From assembly GCF_900659865.1 (NCBI RefSeq), contig NZ_LR213768.1, positions 1 through 61,591 of the forward strand: 61,591 nucleotides of DNA. The letters are read 5' to 3'. Under the pieces are notes generated by a model. It saw only the letters and a list, made by a program, of their open reading frames with translations. It made no database searches and was not told the origin of the DNA. Position numbers and translations under genes: made by a program. This document shows positions 35,667-43,300 of the stretch, one piece after another (positions within the stretch are counted from its first letter, which is position 1; the number at the start of each line of letters is the position of its first letter). Source of the DNA: Hyella patelloides LEGE 07179. Its GTDB lineage: Bacteria > Cyanobacteriota > Cyanobacteriia > Cyanobacteriales > Xenococcaceae.

Positions 35667-36347
35667 TTAAGCAGCTAGAGAACGCGAACTCCTTGCTTGT
35701 CTTTGATATCCCGCCGAAAGTTGGGTATTAACTCCCGCTACAGCCTTATTCAAATCTTTAAGGGGATAGCTGGGGGTAATCAAAGGTAAATTATCGGCTG
35801 CGGTTTGGGTTGTAATCAAAGCACCAGCAGGTACGTATCTCCCATCTTCAATATCTACTCCCATTACCAAAGCTTTTGGTTCGATTACACAATTTTTACC
35901 GACAGTGGCGCGAAATACTAATGATTGCATACCGACAAAAGTGTCTGCACCGATACTTGCAGGGCCATGTACTTGGCATTGATGAGCTAGAGAAACGCGC
36001 TCGTCAATATAAACACCATAATAATTTCCGTCTACTTCAACTACTGCCTCTTCAATTAGCACGTCGTGATGCCCAGTCTCTAAAGCATGAAGCACTACAC
36101 AATCTTGAATCTTGACATCGTTACCGACCCAAATTGGCTGACCTTCATCACCACGTACAGAAGCAGCAGGAGCTACTATAACACGATCGCCAAGGTACAC
36201 GTTACCAATAACAGCAGCCAGAGAGTGAACATAAGCAGTTGATTTTATTTCAGGAATTTTTATTTGACTATTGAAGGAAGCACGAACATTAGCATGAATA
36301 TTTTGGGAATTTCCGCTATTATTATTAAATGAAATGACCTTACTCAT
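35667..36347 (-). CDS. Stand-alone CcmM-like gamma-class carbonic anhydrase
   Basis: 226 aa left-handed beta-helix protein resembling the N-terminal domain of the carboxysome protein CcmM but without the RbcS-like repeats. Metal ligands are in place: His87 (VVLHALETGHHD), His122 and His127 (SLAHQCQVHGPA), with the proton-shuttle and structural set Arg65, Asp67 and Glu68 (SVRGDEGQPIWVG). This predicts a potentially active zinc or iron carbonic anhydrase. It is divergent from an NrtA/CmpA-like binding protein across a repeat-rich 730-bp spacer that contains the triple GTTNC element also found upstream of pxcA. Likely role in inorganic carbon metabolism; carboxysome association is uncertain. Confidence 0.9.
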   Translation of the reverse strand: MSKVISFNNNSGNSQNIHANVRASFNSQIKIPEIKSTAYVHSLAAVIGNVYLGDRVIVAPAASVRGDEGQPIWVGNDVKIQDCVVLHALETGHHDVLIEEAVVEVDGNYYGVYIDERVSLAHQCQVHGPASIGADTFVGMQSLVFRATVGKNCVIEPKALVMGVDIEDGRYVPAGALITTQTAADNLPLITPSYPLKDLNKAVAGVNTQLSAGYQRQARSSRSLAA

Positions 36348-36603
36348 TCAAATTACCTCTTAGATATCACTTTGTTGACAGTTTTTTAGGTAAATTTTTA
36401 ATTGTCATCCAACAATTTGGGATGTTTTTTCTCAATTAATCTCTATCTAATCAACTTTTCAGGCTTAAAGCTTGATTGGATAGAGTATTATCAAACTTCA
36501 ATTAACTTATGAAGACACAAAAATCAAGAAAACTTGGAACAATTAAATTTACCCGACCGAAGAAACTGCGTTTAGTTGTTTAACTTGATCTTAAATTAAC
36601 TAA

Positions 36604-36637
36604 TAAAAGGTAACAAACTAGGAACGAAAAAGTGACG
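36604..36637 (-). promoter_or_regulatory. Triple GTTNC-type element, copy upstream of the carbonic anhydrase
   Basis: Read on the minus strand it has GTCAC, GTTCC and GTTAC at 11-bp steps, and matches 19098-19131 at 25 of 31 positions. It is about 257 bp upstream of the carbonic anhydrase start. It could also serve the divergent 37079 gene. Confidence 0.5.
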
Positions 36638-36772
36638 AATACGAAACAATTGAATAATCTCTTTAAATTCAACTGCTGAAAGTCTATGGTTACTTAATTC
36701 ATAAGTAACTGGGAGAAATTAAACAGAAAAGGGAAAGGGAAGTAAGTAGGGCTAATTAAAGTTAACTGCGAA

Positions 36773-36867
36773 GTCACGCCCGTCACGCCCGTCACGCCCG
36801 TCACGCCCGTCAGAAAGCTCTGTTTTATGTAAAACTTTCTGACATAGTTCATTTTAATTATGTCAGT
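36773..36867. repeat. 9-bp tandem repeat and two linked perfect inverted repeats
   Basis: Four copies of GTCACGCCC (36773-36808) run into GTCAGAAAG, which pairs perfectly with CTTTCTGAC 17 bp later. The CTGACATA at that point then pairs perfectly with TATGTCAG 12 bp on. The two hairpins share the CTGAC segment and so are mutually exclusive, like an attenuator or a protein-binding switch. Orientation of any transcript is unknown. Confidence 0.55.
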
Positions 36868-36901
36868 CTATCTACCTATATGTAGCTATTCTTTCAGAAA
36901 A

Positions 36902-36936
36902 GCGATCTCGCCGTTGGCGAGGCGCGTTGCGATCGC
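36902..36936. repeat. 35-bp HIP1-bearing palindromic repeat, intergenic copy
   Basis: Begins GCGATCTCGCCGTTGGCGAG and ends GCGATCGC. Same length as the copy inside the CHAT gene at 9730-9764, with compensatory changes in the stem. Confidence 0.65.
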
Positions 36937-37078
36937 CATTGACAAGTATACACGCCAAATGTGAATTAACTTACTAGGTAGTATTACGGAATTCTATCAC
37001 TTTTAATTGCTGTTATTTTTAGTCTGCTCCTATAATTGGATGCGACAAAAAGGTAAGGATAAGTGAGGATTGCCCGTT

Positions 37079-38773
37079 ATGCTTCTAAATACCCATAACT
37101 TTACAGAAACACAATGGGGACACTCATCACCAAATCACGGGGCATACAAGCACCGCCCTTCGAGGAGTTCGCGCCATCTGGGGTCTCCCCAGATGCTCGT
37201 GTCGGACGTGGCGGTGTCAGCCCCTCACGAAGATGTGAAAAATTTTGTTCTAGAATGTTCGGTTTGCGGTCAGTTTCATCCCACAAACGAACACTCAAAA
37301 GTAATGGCTGATATGCCTAGCCAACCAGATGCTCTAATTGACGATCTGGTCAAAATGGGTTTCTACAGCTCACAAGCCCTAGATGTCGCTAATAGTATTA
37401 GTCGGGTTGAGTTACAAAAAGCTTTATTTCTGAAAGTGGCAGGACGAGGCAATCCTAAACGGGAAAGATTAGTTAACGAATTAATCAAGCAAGCAGGAGG
37501 TCTAGACGAGGCTTTTGCAGCAGCTTTTGGACATAAATCCGAACAGTTTTTTAACGACACTCTTAGTAATAGTCGTTTTACTCGTCGTCGATTTTTACGT
37601 AACGTAGCGATAGGTGCTGCTTTAGTTGGTTTGGCAAGCTGTAACAATCAACAAGCTATAGAAGAAGAGCCTACTGTTACAGGTGAATTAGAAAAGAAAG
37701 ATGTCAAAATCTCCTTTTTGCCTATTACCTGCGCGACACCGATTATTATGTCGGAGCCTTTGGGCTTCTATAAAGATCATGGTTTGAATGTGGAGTTAAA
37801 GAAATACCCTAGTTGGTCAAAAGTTAGAGACTCAGCGATCGCTGGTGAATTGGATGCTTGTCATATGTTAGCCCCCATGCCCATCGCTATGACTTTAGGC
37901 TTAGATGCCACAGCTTTCTCTACACATTTGGCTAGTATTGAAAATAACAATGGTCAAGGAATTGCCGTAGCTAATAAACACAAAGGCAAAATTAAAAGTG
38001 CTGCGGACTTCAAAGGCTTTACTATTGGTGTTCCCTATGATTATTCCAACCATAATCTAATTCTGCGCTATTACTTGGCTAGTGGGGGCTTAAATCCTGA
38101 TACTGATGTTAAAATCTTCATTTCACCTCCTCCCATTGCGATCGCAGATATGAAAGCAGGAAAAATCGATGCGTTTCTCATGCCCGATAACTTTACTCAA
38201 AGAGTGGTCTACGACGATATTGGTTTTATCCATATCCTAACTAGAGATATTTGGACTGGTCATCCTTGCTGTGCTTTTGCTGCGGGAGAGAGTTGGATTA
38301 AACAACATCCCAATACCTTTAGGGCGTTAAATAAAGCTATTATTCAGGCTGCTGGCTATGCTCGTAATCCCACTAATCGAATTGAAGTGGCTAGAGCGAT
38401 CGCTGAAGAAAAATACCTCAATCAGCCGATAGATGTATTAGAAGCAGTAATGACTGGTACTTTTCAAGATGGCTTAGGTAATACAAAAACCGTGCCAGAT
38501 CGTATTGATTTCGATCCCTATCCCTGGCAAAGCTTTGCTACCTGGATTACTACTCAGTTAGTACGCTGGGATTACTTACCAGAAGAAAAAGCTGACTACA
38601 AAACAATTGGCGAACAAATATTTCTGACTGACCTAGCTAGAGAATTAGCCAAGGAGCTTGGCGCAAATCCACCCGAAGAATTGTTAAAAGTAGAAAAACT
38701 TCAATTTGACACACTCGATCCTCAAAAACCCCAGGCTTACCTCAAAGAGCAAATTGATAAGTTTGGTGTTTAA
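37079..38773 (+). CDS. NrtA/CmpA-like ABC transporter substrate-binding protein with long N-terminal domain
   Basis: 564 aa from ATG 37079, with GTGAGGA 9 bp upstream; an in-frame TTG at 37070 is less likely. The solute-binding domain (about 205-550) has ITCATPIIMSEPLGFYKDHG, a family start typical of NrtA/CmpA/SsuA proteins, and ILTRDIWTGHPCCAFAAGES. A Tat-like/lipoprotein signal TRRRFLRNVAIG...LASC lies at about residues 170-192, unusually far inside. Before it is a soluble region with a CSVCGQFH motif and a helical block (DALIDDLVKMGFYSS). The extreme N-terminus is coded by a GC-rich palindromic sequence (37175-37195) that looks inserted; ATG 37303 (MADMPSQPDAL) is a possible alternative start. 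No permease or ATPase genes adjoin. Possible bicarbonate, nitrate or related anion binding. Confidence 0.82.
   Translation: MLLNTHNFTETQWGHSSPNHGAYKHRPSRSSRHLGSPQMLVSDVAVSAPHEDVKNFVLECSVCGQFHPTNEHSKVMADMPSQPDALIDDLVKMGFYSSQALDVANSISRVELQKALFLKVAGRGNPKRERLVNELIKQAGGLDEAFAAAFGHKSEQFFNDTLSNSRFTRRRFLRNVAIGAALVGLASCNNQQAIEEEPTVTGELEKKDVKISFLPITCATPIIMSEPLGFYKDHGLNVELKKYPSWSKVRDSAIAGELDACHMLAPMPIAMTLGLDATAFSTHLASIENNNGQGIAVANKHKGKIKSAADFKGFTIGVPYDYSNHNLILRYYLASGGLNPDTDVKIFISPPPIAIADMKAGKIDAFLMPDNFTQRVVYDDIGFIHILTRDIWTGHPCCAFAAGESWIKQHPNTFRALNKAIIQAAGYARNPTNRIEVARAIAEEKYLNQPIDVLEAVMTGTFQDGLGNTKTVPDRIDFDPYPWQSFATWITTQLVRWDYLPEEKADYKTIGEQIFLTDLARELAKELGANPPEELLKVEKLQFDTLDPQKPQAYLKEQIDKFGV
37117..37240. 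repeat. GC-rich palindrome inserted at the 5' end of the binding-protein gene
   Basis: CATCTGGGGTCTCCCCAGAT (37175-37194, extending one base) is a perfect inverted repeat inside a locally GC-rich block, in contrast to the AT-rich surroundings. It encodes a low-information HRPSRSSRHLGSPQMLVSDV. Confidence 0.45.
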
Positions 38774-38906
38774 TTCAGCTATTAATTATTGTTAATTATT
38801 GTTATGCCTCTTGCTTACATTATAAATATTATTGTTGAATAGTAAATTTTCAGTTTATTCAGTAAACTAGGATATTCAGTTTTGCTATTGTCAGAACTAG
38901 AGGTAT

Positions 38907-40163
38907 TTATTTTAAATATTTTTCGATAATTGCTGTTAATTCTTCTTGAGTAAAGGGCTTCGTTAAATAATCTGTAGCACCTACCAATTTGGCTCTAGTT
39001 TTATCAATAAAACCAGTATTTCCTGACACCATAATAATCGGAGTTTGGTTACAATTATCACTATCTCTTAATAAGCTACATAGCTTGTAACCATTAATTT
39101 TTGGCATAGTAATATCCAATAAAATTAGGTCTGGCTCGCTCCGAAAAATAATTGGGACAGCCTTTACTGGATCTGTAATAGCTGTAACAGCAAATTTTTC
39201 TTGATCGAGAAAACGGAAAATCTCTTTTAAAATAGTTGTACTATCATCAATACAGATTATTTTCCAAACTTTATTAATCGGATAGTTGCTATTTTCTTCC
39301 TGATGTTGAGTAGTATTTGATATAGTAGGATTAAAAGATTGCCGAGTGTTTTTGTGAATCCGAGGGATATTTGGTAATCGATCTAAAGGTGATTCAGCAT
39401 CACGTAGATAAATAATTTTATGGTCAATATAAGGAGATAAAATTCGGGCTATTTTAAGCTCATCTTTTTTCAGTAATACTGATAATTGGCGAATAGTAGT
39501 ACGTCCACGTAATATTTTGGTTAAATCTTCAAGAGTTTGCTGATTTAGTGAGCCAGAGACAGGAAGAGTTTTTTGTTCCCAACCAGGAGTAAAGTAAGGA
39601 CGTTGATGAACAGAAAGTATTTGCTCACTGCAACTTTGCCATTGCTTGAGTCGAGTTTGCTCTACCTTCAAGCACTCTAAAAGATTTAAATGTAGTGGCT
39701 GAACTAGTTGTTCTCTAATCCACAAAGGAAGAGGTTCTTTATCATGCCATGAAACATTACCTTTATCAACTAAAAGACAAAATTGTAAGCCATCTTTAGT
39801 CATGTATTCAATTAGTTTTAAAGCTTGAGATGATTTAATATGCTGTCCTGCTAGTAGCCAAGAAATAATCTTACTGTAAAGATTTTGAGTAGAAACTTTG
39901 TTTTGTATATGAGACTGTATTTTTAGATAAGATGAAGGTAGTTGTTTTAGGGCTGTTATAGCTTGTTTCCACCCTAAACGATAAAAATAGTACTTCAGTT
40001 GGTCTAGTGTCTGAGCAGAACAGTAAACATATACTAATTCTCCTTGTTGTAAATAAATTTTCCAACTAACTAATTGGTCACTAACTTCTAGACAACCAGA
40101 ATTGTCAAAGCTTGCTAACTGTGACAACAACTCTCTAAGATTAAGTTTTGCGGTTGCTACCAT
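38907..40163 (-). CDS. PatA-like response regulator, second copy
   Basis: 418 aa. PatA/DUF4388-type N-terminal region (LRELLSQLASFDNSGCLEVS, WKIYLQQGELVYVYCSA), then a C-terminal receiver (about 295-418) with CIDDSTTIL, phospho-acceptor Asp in LILLDITMPKING, and the standard Lys in YLTKPF. It stands alone, not in an operon with che genes, but lies only 3.3 kb from the phototaxis operon and may receive phosphate from the same CheA. Divergence from 34289-35581 is substantial in the N-terminal domain. Confidence 0.9.
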   Translation of the reverse strand: MVATAKLNLRELLSQLASFDNSGCLEVSDQLVSWKIYLQQGELVYVYCSAQTLDQLKYYFYRLGWKQAITALKQLPSSYLKIQSHIQNKVSTQNLYSKIISWLLAGQHIKSSQALKLIEYMTKDGLQFCLLVDKGNVSWHDKEPLPLWIREQLVQPLHLNLLECLKVEQTRLKQWQSCSEQILSVHQRPYFTPGWEQKTLPVSGSLNQQTLEDLTKILRGRTTIRQLSVLLKKDELKIARILSPYIDHKIIYLRDAESPLDRLPNIPRIHKNTRQSFNPTISNTTQHQEENSNYPINKVWKIICIDDSTTILKEIFRFLDQEKFAVTAITDPVKAVPIIFRSEPDLILLDITMPKINGYKLCSLLRDSDNCNQTPIIMVSGNTGFIDKTRAKLVGATDYLTKPFTQEELTAIIEKYLK

Positions 40164-40338
40164 AGGTGATAAATGATCAGCTTACTAAAGTTATAGTTCC
40201 CAAAGCAAGTCCATAAAGTATCTTCCTTAAATGATTTTTTACGATAACACTATTATTTAGTTATTGTTTTTTTAGCTACAGATTACTGAATTGTCCCATG
40301 ACAGAGTAATCGGCAAATCTGCTTTGTTTTTAATTAAG

Positions 40339-40359
40339 TAGGGTCGGCACGAAAAAGTA
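40339..40359 (+). repeat. Left member of a 21-bp inverted repeat pair
   Basis: TAGGGTCGGCACGAAAAAGT plus one A; its reverse complement recurs at 43275-43295 with one mismatch. The pair faces inward across about 2.9 kb. The rest of 40164-40455 shows GTAATCGGC twice (40311 region and 40356) and no gene. Confidence 0.65.
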
Positions 40360-40455
40360 ATCGGCGCGAGGTTACCCGAATCAGTAGAAACGTGAAATAA
40401 GCGGTCTTTACTGACTCGGTGCGATTCACAGTTAACTTTAATTAGACCTACCCAC

Positions 40456-41325
40456 TTATTCGGGTTTTTCTGCTTCATAACTGGTAACGATCGCCTGTAT
40501 TTGAGGAAGTGCTAAAAGAATTTCGGTATCTTCGATTAAACGATCGCCCCAGAGATTGTCTCTCAAAAATTGAATATCTGCGTAACGATTATCAGTTTCT
40601 AAAGCGGAGGTGGCTAGTTCAACCCCTTTTTGTGTATCTCCTTGAGCATAGAGAGCAACAGCTAAAGCTAATTTAGGTTCTGCTTGTTCTGCATCTATTT
40701 CCAGAGCAGTTTCCCATTTAGAGATCGCGTCATCGGTTTCGCCCTGTTCGTATTCTACAAGACCAACATTATTAATTGCAGGCCAAAAACTGGCTTCTTG
40801 TTCAAAAGCTTTTTCATAAGAATTAATGGCTTTGTTAAATTTCTCTAGCTTGAGATAAGTGTTACCCAGATCGAAGAGTGCTTCGGGTGCATTATCTTCA
40901 ATTTTCAATCCTGCTTCCAATTTGTCTAGCGCAGCTTCATAGTCTCCTTTTTGAAAGTAAGCATTCCCCAACGTGAACAAGATACCTTCTTCTTCTGGTG
41001 CTAAATTTTCAGCTTTTTGTAAGACGTTAATACCGTTATCAATTTGCTCTTGTTGTAGATACAGGCTACCTAAAATAAACCAAACTTCGTAGTTGTTAGG
41101 AGCTAGCTGAGTAGCTAGTTCCGCTCTAGGTAAAGCGAGTTCATATTGCTGGAACTTAATCAATTGCACAGCGTCTTGGAGTAGTTGTAAACCTTGCTGC
41201 TCAAATTTTTCCGAATTGATTCGCGGTGTATAGGGTATTAGGGCTTGACTTGCTCCAGGAAGAGCCGATGTAGTCAGAATACCAGCACAAGCAATTGAAG
41301 AAAATAACCAGTTTAATCTAGGCAC
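40456..41325 (-). CDS. Exported TPR-repeat protein
   Basis: 289 aa. An N-terminal signal peptide (about residues 1-28, LFSSIACAGILTTSALPGAS) is followed by about six TPR units (for example NYEVWFILGSLYLQQEQIDN, ALFDLGNTYLKLEKFNKAIN) over residues 45-255 and a conserved C-terminal helix (LIEDTEILLALPQIQAIVTS). Probably a periplasmic or thylakoid-lumen scaffold. Cyanobacteria have related TPR proteins, some needed for photosystem assembly, but I cannot assign this one. It lies inside the inverted repeat pair, divergent from the HlyD gene. Confidence 0.85.
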   Translation of the reverse strand: MPRLNWLFSSIACAGILTTSALPGASQALIPYTPRINSEKFEQQGLQLLQDAVQLIKFQQYELALPRAELATQLAPNNYEVWFILGSLYLQQEQIDNGINVLQKAENLAPEEEGILFTLGNAYFQKGDYEAALDKLEAGLKIEDNAPEALFDLGNTYLKLEKFNKAINSYEKAFEQEASFWPAINNVGLVEYEQGETDDAISKWETALEIDAEQAEPKLALAVALYAQGDTQKGVELATSALETDNRYADIQFLRDNLWGDRLIEDTEILLALPQIQAIVTSYEAEKPE

Positions 41326-41604
41326 GAACGATATAGCCTCAATACAAAATTTACTTAACCTTTATTATCAGTCTATGTTAAATGTATTTTTTCCAGATTG
41401 GAAACCTTTTTTAATTAATCAGGATAAATTATGTTTTGCGAAGGATGAAGGAGGAAGAAGTGGTAAGTATTAATTCCTGATTTTTTTTTCGTGCGCGTCT
41501 AGGGCTTGTGCTTTGGACAACATCATAACTTCAAGAATCGTTACTATAAAGATAGTTAAGAAACGTTAACAACTTTCATTCTCTAATTCTCTCCAACAAT
41601 TATT

Positions 41605-43023
41605 ATGGAATTTTCTACAACCAGTAAAAAGCGTCGTTTTCCTCTCTGGGGAATCGGTTTAATTACTGGAGGACTAATCTTAATCGGAGCAAGCACCACC
41701 TATGTAATCACTCAGCGCAACAACTCCCAGACGCAAATAGAAGAACTTACTGAAACTGTAGTTCAAGAAAATCTGGCTGTGAGAATTAGAGCTAGTGGTA
41801 GGGTTGAACCGATTAAAAACGTTAATGTCAGTCCCAAGAATCCAGGGCGTTTAATCAGACTATTAGTGGAACAGGGCGATCTCGTTTCTCAAGGGCAAAC
41901 TTTGGCTATCATGGAAAACACTGAAGTCGCAGCACAAAAAGCTGAAGCAGAGGCGCAATTGCAACAAGCGATCGCAAGTTTAGAGCAAAATCAAGTCACA
42001 ATTCAAGGCAACACCAATCAGGCTCAAGCACGGTTTGCTCAAGCCAAAGCACAATTGCAAGCGATTAAAGCCCGCATTCCCAAAGAAATTAGTCAAGCTG
42101 AAGCTCAATTACAATCTGCTCAATCAAGACTTAATTTAACCGCAGAAAGAATCAAGCGAAACCGCTATCTTTTAGAGCGGGGAGCAATTTCTCAAGATGA
42201 ATTTGATGAAGCAGTGAACGAAAACTCGAACGCCCAAGCTAACCTGAAAGAAATCGAAGAGCGTCTAGTACAGTTAAAAACTACAGAAAGTCCTGAAATT
42301 GCCCAATTAGAAGCCCAGGTAACAGAAGCTCAAATAGATTTGCAACAGAAACAAAATAGCTCACAGAATGAAATTGCTGCTTTTAAAGCTCAGGTAACTG
42401 CTGCTCAGGCTAGTTTACAACAGATAGAAATACAGTATTCTGATACTGTTGTGACCGCCCCTTTTGATGGTACTGTTACCCAAAGATATGCTGTAGAAGG
42501 TTCTTTTGTAACTCCTACTACTTCGGCTTCTACTTCGGCTTCTGCTTCGGCTACTTCTATTGTCGCTTTAGCTCAGGGTTTGGAAATTATTGCCAAAGTA
42601 CCTGAAGTCGATATTAGTCAATTGCGAGAGGGGCAAAAGGTAGAAATTGTTGCTGATGCTTATTCTGAAGAAGTGTTTGAGGGTGAGGTAAAAAGAATTG
42701 CTCCAGAAGCGATTGTGGAAGATAATGTAACTTCTTTTGAAGTTCGTATCTCTTTAGTAACTGGTGAGGACAAATTACGCTCTAAAATGAACGTTGATGT
42801 TACCTTTATTGGTCAAGAATTAAACAACAGTTTAGTTGTACCTACAGTGGCAATTGTTACTGAAAAAGGAGAAACAGGAGTTATGAAACTTAACGATAAA
42901 GGACAACCCGAATTTACTCCTGTAACTATTGGTTTAACCATTAAAGATAAAACTCAAGTTCTCGAAGGAATTACCTCAGAAGATCGAGTGTTTATCGATT
43001 TACCAGAAGAACGTAGAAATTAA
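41605..43023 (+). CDS. HlyD/MacA-family periplasmic adaptor protein
   Basis: 472 aa. One N-terminal membrane anchor (about residues 14-33), lipoyl half-motifs (PKNPGRLIRLLVEQGDLVSQGQ and DTVVTAPFDGTVTQRY), a long coiled-coil hairpin rich in Gln and Ala (about 105-275), beta-barrel and membrane-proximal domains. Function: links an inner-membrane ABC or RND pump to an outer-membrane channel. No pump gene (MacB/DevC type) is adjacent. At about 308-320 a low-complexity run TSASTSASASATS is coded by tandem ACTTCGGCTTCT-like units. A terminator follows at 43104. Confidence 0.9.
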   Translation: MEFSTTSKKRRFPLWGIGLITGGLILIGASTTYVITQRNNSQTQIEELTETVVQENLAVRIRASGRVEPIKNVNVSPKNPGRLIRLLVEQGDLVSQGQTLAIMENTEVAAQKAEAEAQLQQAIASLEQNQVTIQGNTNQAQARFAQAKAQLQAIKARIPKEISQAEAQLQSAQSRLNLTAERIKRNRYLLERGAISQDEFDEAVNENSNAQANLKEIEERLVQLKTTESPEIAQLEAQVTEAQIDLQQKQNSSQNEIAAFKAQVTAAQASLQQIEIQYSDTVVTAPFDGTVTQRYAVEGSFVTPTTSASTSASASATSIVALAQGLEIIAKVPEVDISQLREGQKVEIVADAYSEEVFEGEVKRIAPEAIVEDNVTSFEVRISLVTGEDKLRSKMNVDVTFIGQELNNSLVVPTVAIVTEKGETGVMKLNDKGQPEFTPVTIGLTIKDKTQVLEGITSEDRVFIDLPEERRN

Positions 43024-43103
43024 GAGAAATAATTAGTACTTTGGCAAGTTAATCTCAAACCTTAATTATGTAATTCTTTCAACCTTACTAAAGATAAACA
43101 AAG

Positions 43104-43126
43104 TAAAAGAGAATAGACTCTTTTTT
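43104..43126 (+). terminator. Terminator after the HlyD-type gene
   Basis: AAAAGAG-loop-CTCTTTT followed by further T on the plus strand, about 82 bp after the stop codon. The stem is AT-rich. Confidence 0.5.
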
Positions 43127-43274
43127 CTCAAATATTTTGGGTTGACGAGCGACCACGGCACTAGGTTTCCGCAAGCTTTGGAACGCTCAAGTTTGACTAC
43201 AAGTCAGGCTATCAAAAAGTCCACAAAATAGGCTGAAACCCATCACCTATTAACCATTACTCTTTCTTACAGAA

Positions 43275-43295
43275 TACTTTTTCGTACCGACCCTA
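43275..43295 (-). repeat. Right member of the 21-bp inverted repeat pair
   Basis: On the minus strand TAGGGTCGGTACGAAAAAGT plus one A, identical to 40339-40359 at 20 of 21 positions. Between the HlyD terminator and this repeat (43140-43260) is a GC-richer stretch (TTGACGAGCGACCACGGCAC...) that looks like old insertion-sequence material but gives no recognisable protein. Confidence 0.65.
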
Positions 43296-43300
43296 ATTAG

